Of a stretch of 29,211 bases of DNA, positions 8,212 to 18,065 are shown in pieces; positions within the stretch are counted from its first letter, which is position 1; every line of letters starts with the position of its first letter. Origin of the DNA: an uncultured Actinomycetes bacterium (lineage in GTDB: Bacteria > Actinomycetota > Acidimicrobiia > Acidimicrobiales > Acidimicrobilacustridaceae); contig CAMFLJ010000007.1 of assembly GCA_945957335.1 (NCBI GenBank), forward strand, positions 1 through 29,211. Reading direction: 5' to 3'. The notes under the pieces were generated by a model. The model worked only from the letters and a program-made list of their open reading frames with translations. It was not told the origin of the DNA and ran no database searches. A program made the translations under genes and the position numbers.

Positions 8212-9383
8212 CGGTCGATGTCCCCCAGGATGAAGTAGAGGCTGCCGAGGATGGAGATCAGGTCGGGCACGTAGGCGCCACGGGCCACCCAGGGCACGAT
8301 CGAGATGTTGTTGAACGACGCCGAGCGGATCTTGACCCGGAACGGCACGAGCTCGCCCTTGGAGACGATGTAGTAGCCCATGGCGCCGAGCGGGTTCTCG
8401 GTCTCGACGTAGGCCTCGCCCTCGGGCACCTTGATGATGCGGGGCACCTTGGCCATGACCGGGCCGCTCGGGATGGTGTCGAGCAGCTGCTTGACGATGA
8501 GCGCGGCCTCGCGGGTCTCCTGCAGGCGCACCCAGGTGCGGCCGAAGCAGTCACCGTCGGGGTGGGTCCAGACCTTCCAGTCGGCCTGGTCGTAGACGAG
8601 GCCGGGTGGGCAGGCGTCGCGGCGGAGGTCCCAGTCGACGCCCGAGGCGCGGATGTTGGCGCCGGACAGCCCGTAGGACAGGGCCACGTCGGCCGGGATC
8701 ACGCCGATCCCGCGGGTGCGGGACTGGAAGATCTCGTTGCCGATGAGGAGGTCGTCCATCTCGTCGCAGAAGGCCAGGAGCTTGTCCATGGCGTTGTGCG
8801 AGTTGGCGATCCAGCCCTTGGGCAGGTCGTCCTTGAGGCCGCCGATGCGGTCGAAGTTCGGGTGGAAGCGCCCGCCGGTGGCGGCCTCGATCTGGTTGAG
8901 GACGTGCTCGCGGTCGCGGAAGGCGTAGAAGCCGGCGGTCATGCCGCCGAGCTGCAGGCCGTAGTCGCCGAGGAACAGCGAGATGTTGGCGATGCGGGAC
9001 ATCTCGAAGAGGATCGTGCGGATCCACTGGGCCCGGGGCGGGGCCTCGACGCCCATCAGCTTCTCGGCGGCGAGGATGAACGGGACCTCGTTGGCGAAGC
9101 TGCCGAGCCAGTCGATCCGGTTGATCAAGGTGTTGATCTGCGGGTACGAGCGGACCTCGGTGAGCTTCTCGTAGCCCCTGTGCATGTAGCCCGGGATCGG
9201 CTCGGCCGACACGACCTGCTCGCCGTCGAGGCGGGCCACGATGCGCAGCGTGCCGTGGGTGGCTGGGTGCTGCGGGCCCATGTTGAGGGTCATGCCCTCG
9301 GTCTCGAAGTCGAGGTTCACCCGGTTGTCGGCGGCGCGGGCCGCCAGCTCGGTGATCTGCGCGGGGTCGCTGGTGGCGGTCAT
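8208..9383 (-). CDS. nuoD: NADH-quinone oxidoreductase-type subunit D (set 2)
   Basis: This 391-residue subunit, with NuoB, forms the quinone-reduction site next to cluster N2. The HPATHG loop (His39, His43) and Tyr80 match the quinone-binding His and Tyr of the family. The C-terminus ends in GDIDR, a normal NuoD ending. Residues 67-72 read MHRGYE: Arg69 corresponds to the arginine of mammalian NDUFS2 that NDUFAF7 methylates, exactly 20 residues before the N2-proximal Arg89 in NRIDW. The set-1 NuoD has Thr at this place. The start at 9383 is chosen because a GA/G-rich ribosome-binding site precedes it and it overlaps the nuoC stop as ATGA; the longer open frame is nuoC shadow. Confidence 0.95.
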   Translation of the reverse strand: MTATSDPAQITELAARAADNRVNLDFETEGMTLNMGPQHPATHGTLRIVARLDGEQVVSAEPIPGYMHRGYEKLTEVRSYPQINTLINRIDWLGSFANEVPFILAAEKLMGVEAPPRAQWIRTILFEMSRIANISLFLGDYGLQLGGMTAGFYAFRDREHVLNQIEAATGGRFHPNFDRIGGLKDDLPKGWIANSHNAMDKLLAFCDEMDDLLIGNEIFQSRTRGIGVIPADVALSYGLSGANIRASGVDWDLRRDACPPGLVYDQADWKVWTHPDGDCFGRTWVRLQETREAALIVKQLLDTIPSGPVMAKVPRIIKVPEGEAYVETENPLGAMGYYIVSKGELVPFRVKIRSASFNNISIVPWVARGAYVPDLISILGSLYFILGDIDR

Positions 9384-10078
9384 TCGCCGTCCCCCTCGGG
9401 TTCGTCGTCGCCGCCCGGCATGGGCTCCACGTCGACGATGCCGGGCCACGGGCGCACGCGCCGGGCCAGCAACGGGAAGTCCTTGCGCAGCGGGTGCCCC
9501 TGGAAGTCGAGGGGCAGGTAGAGCTTGATGAGGTTCGGGTGGCCCTCGAAGGTGATGCCGAACATCTCGTAGGCCTCGCGCTCGTGCCAGTTGGCGCCGA
9601 GGAAGGTCTGGCTCCAGGTGCCGACGCTGAGGTCGTCGTCGGGCAGGTCGACCTTGAGGTGGACGCCCATGCCGGCCTGGATCGAGTAGAGCCGGCCGAT
9701 CACCTGGAAGCGGGTGTCGCCGCCGGCGTAGCCCTGCACGATCGGCTGGGGCTCCTTGGCCGGGGCGGGCTCGCCGACGAGGTCCTCCTGGGCGTCCATG
9801 TCGCGCCCGAAGGGCGACGGGAGCCAGTCGATGGCCGACAGGTAGTCGAAGAACGAGTAGCCCATCGCCTTGGCGGCGACGGCGGCCTCGGGCCAGGCCT
9901 CGCGGGTGACGCGCACCCAGAGGTCGTCACCGGGGCGGATGTGGGAGCCCACGACGGCATCGCCGAGTCGGCCGGTGAGCTCGTCGAGGACGGCCTGGCG
10001 ACGCTCGTCGACCTCGACGACGACCTCGTCGTCGGTGGCGGTCTCGGTGGAGGTGTCAGCCGACGACAATTGGCTCAC
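9380..10078 (-). CDS. nuoC: NADH-quinone oxidoreductase-type subunit C (set 2)
   Basis: This 232-residue subunit of the peripheral arm is the 30-kDa partner of NuoD. The signature is HEREAYEMFGITFEGH followed by PNLIKLYLPLDFQGHPLRKD (residues 165-200). An acidic N-terminal extension precedes the domain. An insertion of about 35 residues (86-121) separates the SAIDW strand from the FQVIGRLYS strand, where other NuoC proteins have a short turn. The start is GTG, inside the end of nuoB (23-base overlap). It ends in a Pro/Gly/Asp-rich tail. Confidence 0.92.
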   Translation of the reverse strand: MSQLSSADTSTETATDDEVVVEVDERRQAVLDELTGRLGDAVVGSHIRPGDDLWVRVTREAWPEAAVAAKAMGYSFFDYLSAIDWLPSPFGRDMDAQEDLVGEPAPAKEPQPIVQGYAGGDTRFQVIGRLYSIQAGMGVHLKVDLPDDDLSVGTWSQTFLGANWHEREAYEMFGITFEGHPNLIKLYLPLDFQGHPLRKDFPLLARRVRPWPGIVDVEPMPGGDDEPEGDGE

Positions 10079-10556
10079 CCTTCCAACGAGCGGCCATGTC
10101 CTCGTGGGCGATGCGCTCCTGGAGCAGGATCACGCCCTCGAGCAGGGCCTCGGGCCGCGGCGGGCAGCCGGGCACGTAGACGTCGACGGGGATCAGCTGG
10201 TCGACGCCCTTGGTGACCGAGTAGCTGTCCCAGTACGGGCCGCCGCAGTTGGCGCACGAGCCCATGGAGATCACGTACTTCGGGTCGGGCATCTGCTCGT
10301 AGAGCCGCACGACCGCAGGGGCCAGCTTGTCGGTGACGGTGCCGGCGATGACCACGAGGTCGGCCTGGCGGGGGCTGGCGGGGAACGGGATCACGCCGAG
10401 GCGCATCACGTCGTAGCGGGGCGACGCGAAGGCCGCACCCATCTCGATGGCACAGCACGCCAGGCCCCACTGGTAGGCCCAGATGGAGTACTTGCGGCTG
10501 ATGTTGAGCAGCTTGGACAGCGGCTTCGGCAGCTTGCCGCTCTCGACTAGACCCAC
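10056..10556 (-). CDS. nuoB: NADH-quinone oxidoreductase-type subunit B, [4Fe-4S] N2 (set 2)
   Basis: This 166-residue subunit carries cluster N2, the last electron carrier before quinone. Ligands are Cys34 and Cys35 (tandem, in GLACCAIEM), Cys101 and Cys131 (GCPPRPE). An extra Cys104 lies three residues after Cys101 (GSCANCGGPY), where the set-1 NuoB has Ser-Ser. The GTG start at 10556 overlaps the nuoA end by 10 bases, and AAGAAGG lies about 8-9 bases upstream. The longer open frame upstream is the shadow of nuoA and is rejected. Confidence 0.93.
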   Translation of the reverse strand: MGLVESGKLPKPLSKLLNISRKYSIWAYQWGLACCAIEMGAAFASPRYDVMRLGVIPFPASPRQADLVVIAGTVTDKLAPAVVRLYEQMPDPKYVISMGSCANCGGPYWDSYSVTKGVDQLIPVDVYVPGCPPRPEALLEGVILLQERIAHEDMAARWKGEPIVVG

Positions 10557-10924
10557 CGGAGGACCTTCTTGCGCCAGGCGTACAGGAGCCCGAGGGCGAG
10601 GATCGCCACGAAGATCAGCATCTCGATCAGACCGAAGGTGCCGTACTCCTCGAGGCGCGTGGCCCACGGGAAGATGAAGACCGCCTCGACGTCGAACATG
10701 ACGAAGAGGAGGGCGTAGATGTAGTAGCGGATCTGGCTCTGCGACCAGCCGGTGCCGACCGGGTCGACGCCGGACTCGTAGACCAGGTACTTCTGCTCCT
10801 GGGGGCGGACCGGACGGAAGATGCGCCCGATGCCGAGGAGGGTCGCGCCCAGACCGATGCCGACCACTGCGAAGATGGCGACGGTCAGGTACTGCCGCAG
10901 GAAATCGGAGTACTCAGCAGACAT
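10547..10924 (-). CDS. nuoA: NADH-quinone oxidoreductase-type subunit A (set 2)
   Basis: This 125-residue three-helix membrane subunit (ND3 family) lies at the arm junction. The second helix has the conserved acidic pair in MFDVEAVFIFPW (Asp78, Glu80). The loop between helices 1 and 2 reads YESG at residues 49-52, where the set-1 NuoA and mitochondrial ND3 have YECG; the reactive cysteine is therefore replaced by serine. It is the first gene of the 11-gene operon. The ATG is preceded by CGGAAAACG and a possible -10 element only nine bases upstream, so the transcript may be nearly leaderless. Confidence 0.94.
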   Translation of the reverse strand: MSAEYSDFLRQYLTVAIFAVVGIGLGATLLGIGRIFRPVRPQEQKYLVYESGVDPVGTGWSQSQIRYYIYALLFVMFDVEAVFIFPWATRLEEYGTFGLIEMLIFVAILALGLLYAWRKKVLRWV

Positions 10925-10933
10925 CGTTTTCCG

Positions 10934-10939
10934 AGCCTA
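10934..10939 (-). promoter_or_regulatory. Candidate -10 element upstream of set-2 nuoA
   Basis: On the minus strand TAGGCT fits the actinobacterial TANNNT -10 pattern and ends nine bases before the nuoA ATG. This would place the start point 2-3 bases before the ATG. The -35 region is poor: TTCATG at 10958-10963 with an 18-base spacer. This is a weak call resting on one hexamer and on the position after a terminator-like hairpin. Confidence 0.3.
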
Positions 10940-10968
10940 GTGAAGGGCCGAACACGGCATGAAATCCT

Positions 10969-10980
10969 CTCGCGGGCGAG
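10969..10980. repeat. Small inverted repeat upstream of the candidate promoter
   Basis: CTCGC-GG-GCGAG is a perfect 5-bp inverted repeat with a 2-base centre. It lies between the terminator-like hairpin and the candidate -35 region. It could be an operator half-site pair, but such short palindromes are common in DNA this rich in GC. Confidence 0.2.
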
Positions 10981-10982
10981 GT

Positions 10983-11013
10983 GGGACCGGCGCGCTCGCA
11001 CGCGCCCGGGCCC
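10983..11013 (-). terminator. GC-rich hairpin after set-1 nuoN, candidate terminator
   Basis: On the minus strand GGGCCC, a bulged G, and GGCGCG pair with CGCGCC and GGTCCC around the loop TGCGAG. That gives eleven base pairs with one bulge and one mismatch. It lies about 43 bases past the set-1 nuoN stop. No run of T follows, so if it terminates transcription it does so without a U-tract; otherwise it may only stabilise the 3' end of the upstream message. Confidence 0.45.
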
Positions 11014-11055
11014 TTGGAACGACGGGTTCTGCGGGTCGTAGCTGACCGGTGCCGG

Positions 11056-12726
11056 CTACTGGCCGGTGCCGGTGGTTCCCGCCGCCGCGGCCGAGCCGCT
11101 CGACGGGGAGTCGTACTGCACGAGGGCGGGCTGGCCCTTCTCGGCGGCATCGACCAGGAGGTTGGGGAACAGCCCCACGACCATGGTGATCACCACGCAG
11201 AGCGTGAGGGCGATGCCCGCGCCGACCGGCACGGGGATGCGCTCGGCCCTGGTGGGAACCGGCCCGTCGTCGCCGTCGTCGGCGCCGCTCATGAACATGG
11301 CCACGATGATCCGCAGGTAGAGGAACGCCGACACCACCGCGGAGAGCATGGCGATGATGGCCAGCGGCCAGCTGCTGGCGTCGACGGCGGCCTCGACCGC
11401 GTAGAACTTGGCGAAGAACCCGGCCGTGAACGGCACACCGGCCTGGGCGAGCAGCAGGACCGTGAACGCCACCGCCAGCTCGGGGTTGGTGCGGGCCAGG
11501 CCCTTGTAGTCGGCCAGGGAGTGGGCACCGTCGCCCTTGCGGCCGACGATGGTGGCGATGCCGAACGAGCCGGCGACCATGAAGACGTAGGCCGCCAGGT
11601 AGAAGAGCACCGCCGAGTTGCCCTGGGCCGAGCCCGCCTCGACGGCCATCAGGATGAAGCCGGCGTGGCTGATCGACGAGTAGGCCAGCATGCGCTTCAC
11701 GTTCGACTGGACCACGGCCAGGGCGGCGCCGACGACCATCGACGCGATGGCGAGCGCGTAGACGATCGGCTTCCAGGTGGCCTCGTAGTTCGAGAACGTG
11801 AGGACGAAGATCCGGATCATCCCGGCGAAGGCGGCGGCCTTCACGCCCGAGGCCATCCAGGCCACGGCCGGGGTGGGGGCACCGTCGTAGACGTCGGGGC
11901 TCCATGCGTGGAACGGCACGGCCGAGACCTTGAACGCCAGGCCCACGACCAGCAGGCCGAGGCCGATGAGCAGCAGCCCGTTCTGGGTGGGCACGGTCTG
12001 GCTCATGAAGGTCTTGATGTGGACCAGGTTGGTCGAGCCGGTGGCGCCGTAGATGAGCGCGATGCCGTAGAGGAAGAACGCCGAGGAGAACGCGCCGAGC
12101 ACGAAGTACTTGATGCCCGACTCCTGCGACTGGATGCGCCGCAGGTGCATGCCCGACAGGACGTAGACGGCGATCGACAGGGTCTCGAGGCCGATGAACA
12201 CGACGATGAGGTCGTTGCCCATGGCCATGATCAGGCCGCCGGCCGCCGAGAGGAGCATGAGCACGTAGAACTCGGGCCCCTCCATGTCCTCACGGCGCAG
12301 GTAGCCGTCGGTGAGGAGGGCGGCGAGCGCCACCGCGGCGCAGATCACGATGGTGACGAACAGCGTGAAGCCGTCGACCCCGACCATGCCGCCGATGGTG
12401 GTGTAGGCCCCGGACGGGTTCGGGTGGATGTCCCACCAGAGGAGCTTGTCCCAGCCCTGGACCTGGGCCCAGAGGGGCAGCACGCTGAGCGCCGAGGCCA
12501 CGGCGATGGCCACGGTGGCGGCGGCGAAGATGCCGCGCGGGGCCTTCTTGCGGAGGAACGACGAGAAGGTGAGCAGCAGCAGGCCGCCGACCAGCAGGAT
12601 CAGCAGCGGGATGAGCGCCGGCCAGTAGATGTCGGGGCCGGGCACGTGGACCTGGTCCTGGATGGCGGTGATCGGCGTCGGGTCCTGGGTGGCCCCGGTG
12701 ACCTGGGCGAGGAGGGCGAGGCTCAC
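11056..12726 (-). CDS. nuoN: NADH-quinone oxidoreductase subunit N (set 1)
   Basis: This 556-residue antiporter-like membrane subunit of complex I is the last gene of the 14-gene operon. Glu181 (FIGLETLSIAVYVL) and Lys266 (LAFKVSAVPFHAWSPD) are the expected proton-channel residues. The start is GTG, overlapping the nuoM stop by four bases (GTGA), with a strong AGGAGGTG site just upstream inside nuoM. The protein ends in a short Ser/Ala/Gly-rich tail. It is followed by the 131-bp gap that separates the two complex I operons. Confidence 0.96.
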   Translation of the reverse strand: MSLALLAQVTGATQDPTPITAIQDQVHVPGPDIYWPALIPLLILLVGGLLLLTFSSFLRKKAPRGIFAAATVAIAVASALSVLPLWAQVQGWDKLLWWDIHPNPSGAYTTIGGMVGVDGFTLFVTIVICAAVALAALLTDGYLRREDMEGPEFYVLMLLSAAGGLIMAMGNDLIVVFIGLETLSIAVYVLSGMHLRRIQSQESGIKYFVLGAFSSAFFLYGIALIYGATGSTNLVHIKTFMSQTVPTQNGLLLIGLGLLVVGLAFKVSAVPFHAWSPDVYDGAPTPAVAWMASGVKAAAFAGMIRIFVLTFSNYEATWKPIVYALAIASMVVGAALAVVQSNVKRMLAYSSISHAGFILMAVEAGSAQGNSAVLFYLAAYVFMVAGSFGIATIVGRKGDGAHSLADYKGLARTNPELAVAFTVLLLAQAGVPFTAGFFAKFYAVEAAVDASSWPLAIIAMLSAVVSAFLYLRIIVAMFMSGADDGDDGPVPTRAERIPVPVGAGIALTLCVVITMVVGLFPNLLVDAAEKGQPALVQYDSPSSGSAAAAGTTGTGQ

Positions 12727-14368
12727 GGCGCCACCTCCTGGCTCGAGGGCTGCGAGCTCGCGGCGTTCTCGCCCCCACCGTGGCTGTCAGCACCCTCGGC
12801 AGGCACGTCCTTCAGCTCGGAGCCGCCCTGGGTGCGGGGCTGGTGGTACCGGTCGACCTGCACCTCCATGCGCCCGAGGATGCGGTTCACCGAGGGCTCG
12901 ATGCGGTCGAGGACCGGCTTCGGGTAGACGCCGAGGAACACGATCAGCACGAGCAGCGGCACCATGACCAGGCGCTCGGTGAGCTTGAGGTCGGGGAACT
13001 TCGCGTTCTCCTCGTCGGGCTCGCCCTGGAAGACCCGCTGGTAGGCCCACAGCAGGTAGAGGGCGGCGATGATCACGCCGGCGGCGGCCACGACGGCCCA
13101 CCAGCGGTGGGCGATGAACGTGCCGAGCAGGGTGAGGAACTCGGAGACGAAGCCGTTGAGGCCGGGCAGGCCGATCGAGCTCAGCATCACGACGGTGAAG
13201 ATGCCGGCGAACACCGGGGCCGACTTGGCGATGCCCTTGAGGTCCTTGATCTCGTAGGTGTGGCGGCGGCTGTAGAGGAAGCCGAGGAGGATGAACAGGG
13301 CACCGGTGGAGATGCCGTGGTTCACCATCTGGAGCACCGAGCCCTGGACGCCCTGGGTGTTGAGGGCCCAGAGGCCCATCAGCGCGAAGCCCATGTGGGC
13401 CACCGACGAGTACGCCACCAGCCGCTTCAGGTTCTTCTGCATGGCGGCGACGATGCCGCCGTAGATGATCCCGATGACCGCCATGGTGAGCAGGAACGGG
13501 GCGAAGTAGACGCTGGCCTCCGGGAACAGCTCGAGGCCGAAGCGCAGGAAGCCGTAGGTGCCGAGCTTGAGAAGGATGCCGGCGAGGTCGATCGAGCCGG
13601 CCGTGGGCGCCTCGGTGTGGGCGTCGGGCAGCCACGTGTGGAACGGGAACATCGGCGTCTTGACCGCGAAGGCGATGGCCATGCCCAGGAACAGCCAGCG
13701 GCCGGTGCTCGTGGCCAGGTTGTCGCTGGCGATGATCTTGGTGAAGTCGAAGCTGACGTTGCCGCCGTCGCCGGCCTTGGCGATGACCGCCAGCGCCACG
13801 ATGGACACGAGCATGAACGCCGAGCCCGCCATCGTGTAGAGGAAGAACTTCGTCGCGGCGTACACCCGGCGACCATGGCCCCACTTGCCGATGAGGAAGT
13901 ACAGCGGCACGAGGGTGATCTCGAACATCAGGAAGAACAGGAAGAGGTCGAGCGAGAGGAACGCGCCCATGCACCCGCCCATGAGCAGGGTGAGCCAGGC
14001 GTAGTACCCCTTGGCGTCGTGCTCCGGCTTGGCCGCGAACAGCGCGATCGGGAACAGGATGCCGGTGAGCACGACGAGGAACAGCGAGACCCCGTCGACC
14101 CCCAGGAAGAACTTGATGTCGAGCGACGACACCCAGGTCTGGGAGACGACGAACTGGAAGCCGTCGTCGCCCTTGTCGAAGTCGACCAGCAGGGCGATGC
14201 TCAGCACCCCGGTGATGAGGCTGGCGATGATCGCGACCTGGCGGGCGACCTCGGGCCGGGACCGCGGCAGCAGCCCGATGATGATCGCTCCGATCATCGG
14301 GACGAACACGAGGGCGGGCAGGATCGGGAACCCGAACGAGGCGCCTTCGGAGGCGAGGATGGCCGCGG

Positions 14369-14372
<4 letters not shown>
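12723..14372 (-). CDS. nuoM: NADH-quinone oxidoreductase subunit M (set 1)
   Basis: This 549-residue antiporter-like proton-channel subunit carries Glu151 (LMFEITLVPLYFLIG) and Lys238 (AVKTPMFPFHTWLPDAHTE). The C-terminal ~45 residues after the last helix are hydrophilic and rich in Gly, Ser and Glu, a tail that the set-2 NuoM lacks. The ATG overlaps the nuoL stop by four bases (ATGA). Confidence 0.96.
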
Positions 14373-16414
<2,042 letters not shown>

Positions 16415-16421
16415 GGTTCGC

Positions 16422-16733
16422 CTACCCCCTCAGCAGCCGGAGGTCGTCGGCGTCGGCACCCGGCCGGCGCCTGGACATGGCCACGACGAGGCCCAGGCCG
16501 ACGACCACCTCGGCGGCGGCTACGACCAGGACGAAGAACACGATCACCTGTCCGGTGATGTCGTTGAGCATCTTGCCGAACGTGACGAACGTGAGGTTCA
16601 CGGCGTTGAGCATCAGCTCGACGCACATGATCATCACGAGCGGGTTGCGGCGGATCAGCAGCCCCACCCCGCCGATGGCGAAGAGGATCGCCGCGAGCGC
16701 GAGGTAGGCGAGGTCGAGGTTCTGGGCGTCCAT
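16422..16733 (-). CDS. nuoK: NADH-quinone oxidoreductase subunit K (set 1)
   Basis: This 103-residue three-helix membrane subunit has both conserved intramembrane glutamates: Glu39 (MCVELMLNAVN) and Glu75 (AAAEVVVGL). The start overlaps the nuoJ stop by one base (TGATG), with GAGGAAGG upstream. The protein ends in a short charged tail, like its set-2 paralogue, including the shared ADD motif near the C-terminus. Confidence 0.95.
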   Translation of the reverse strand: MDAQNLDLAYLALAAILFAIGGVGLLIRRNPLVMIMCVELMLNAVNLTFVTFGKMLNDITGQVIVFFVLVVAAAEVVVGLGLVVAMSRRRPGADADDLRLLRG

Positions 16734-17341
16734 CAGTGGGCGCCTTCCTCGTGGGTGAGCGTCAAGGGCTCGTCGCCCTGGTCGATCATGGACTCGGGCT
16801 CCGGGATGGGCTGGACGTCCTTCGGGCGCCGCGAGAGCACGACCGCGCCGACCACCGCGATGGTGAGCAGGCCGGCGGTGACCTCGAGCGGGAAGACGTA
16901 GGTGGTGAACAGCTGGCGGCCGAGCTCGTAGACGTTGTCGTAGCCACCGGCGAGCTGGCCGGTGACCGAGCGGGCGCCGGTGACGGCGTTGTGGCCGCCG
17001 ATGATGATCACGGCGAGCACGGCGCCGACCATGATCAGGCCGACGAGCACCGCCAGGACGCGCTGGCCGACGAGCGGCTCGGTCTCGAGGTCGTCGTCCT
17101 TGTCGACGCCGAGGAGCATCATCACGAAGAGGATGAGCACCACGATGGCGCCGGTGTAGACGATCACCTGCACGGCCGCGAGCAGCTGGGCGTCGAGGTT
17201 GAGGAACAGCACGGCGATGCCGAAGAGCGTGGCGACCAGGCTCAGCGCCGAGTGGACCGGGTTGCGCGACATCACCACGCCGAGGCCGCCCACCAGGACG
17301 ACCACCGCGCAGACACCGAACACGAAGGCTTCGACGGTCAT
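16733..17341 (-). CDS. nuoJ: NADH-quinone oxidoreductase subunit J (set 1)
   Basis: This 202-residue membrane subunit contains the NuoJ third-helix signature VQVIVYTGAIVVLILFVMML (residues 58-77). The last ~30 residues form a hydrophilic, acidic tail that the set-2 copy lacks. The start at 17341 is one base after the nuoI stop and follows a good GGAGGG site by 7 bases. The longer open frame is the shadow of nuoI. Confidence 0.93.
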   Translation of the reverse strand: MTVEAFVFGVCAVVVLVGGLGVVMSRNPVHSALSLVATLFGIAVLFLNLDAQLLAAVQVIVYTGAIVVLILFVMMLLGVDKDDDLETEPLVGQRVLAVLVGLIMVGAVLAVIIIGGHNAVTGARSVTGQLAGGYDNVYELGRQLFTTYVFPLEVTAGLLTIAVVGAVVLSRRPKDVQPIPEPESMIDQGDEPLTLTHEEGAH

Positions 17342-17342
17342 C

Positions 17343-18065
17343 TCAGTGCCCTCCGTGCCCTTGGGTGTGGGGATCGGTCTCGTCGTGGCTGAGCCCGTCG
17401 TGGCCGACCGGGCCGTGCGGGTCGGCGTCGTGGCCGTGCTCGTCGACGAACTCGTCGGGGGTGGTGATCGCGTCCTTGACGTCCTGGGCGGCCTCGGGGG
17501 CGCGCAGCCCGTAGCCCAGCTCGCCCGACCAGCCGACCACGCCCTCGAAGCGAGCGTCACCGGCCGGGGCCGTGGCCCGCATCCACGCCGAGGTGTGGAG
17601 GTCCTCGCCGGGGCGCCAGTCCTCCCAGGGCAGCTTGCGGGGCATGCCCTCGTCGTCGACGACGAGCTCGGCCTTGGTGTAGATCGCGTCGGAGCGGCTC
17701 GTGAAGGAGAACTCGAACATCTTCGACTCGGTGATCGCCTCGGTCGGGCACGCCTCGACGCAGAGGTCGCAGTGGATGCACCGGAGGTAGTTGATCTCGT
17801 AGACGAAGCCGTAGCGCTCGCCCGGGCTCACCGGGTCGTCGACGGGGTTGTCGGCGCCACGGACGTAGATGCAGCGGGCGGGGCAGACACCGGCGCAGAG
17901 CTCGCAGCCGATGCACTTCTCCATGCCGTCCTCGTAGCGGTTGAGGACGTGGCGCCCGTGGACGCGCACCGGCTTGGGTGCCTTCTCCTTGGGGTACTGC
18001 GTGGTGACCCGCTGCTTGCGCCCGATCTGGCGCAGGCTGACGAGGAAGCCGCCGAGGTAGCCCAT
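17343..18065 (-). CDS. nuoI: NADH-quinone oxidoreductase subunit I, 2x[4Fe-4S], His-rich tail (set 1)
   Basis: This 240-residue ferredoxin-like subunit carries clusters N6a and N6b. Cys 51, 54, 57, 61 and Cys 96, 99, 102, 106 form two complete binding motifs. The core is normal up to about residue 150. A long extension follows, and its last 33 residues (208-240) contain eight histidines mixed with Asp and Gly, a possible metal-binding tail. The start overlaps the nuoH stop by one base (TAATG), with GAAGGGG upstream. Confidence 0.94.
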   Translation of the reverse strand: MGYLGGFLVSLRQIGRKQRVTTQYPKEKAPKPVRVHGRHVLNRYEDGMEKCIGCELCAGVCPARCIYVRGADNPVDDPVSPGERYGFVYEINYLRCIHCDLCVEACPTEAITESKMFEFSFTSRSDAIYTKAELVVDDEGMPRKLPWEDWRPGEDLHTSAWMRATAPAGDARFEGVVGWSGELGYGLRAPEAAQDVKDAITTPDEFVDEHGHDADPHGPVGHDGLSHDETDPHTQGHGGH

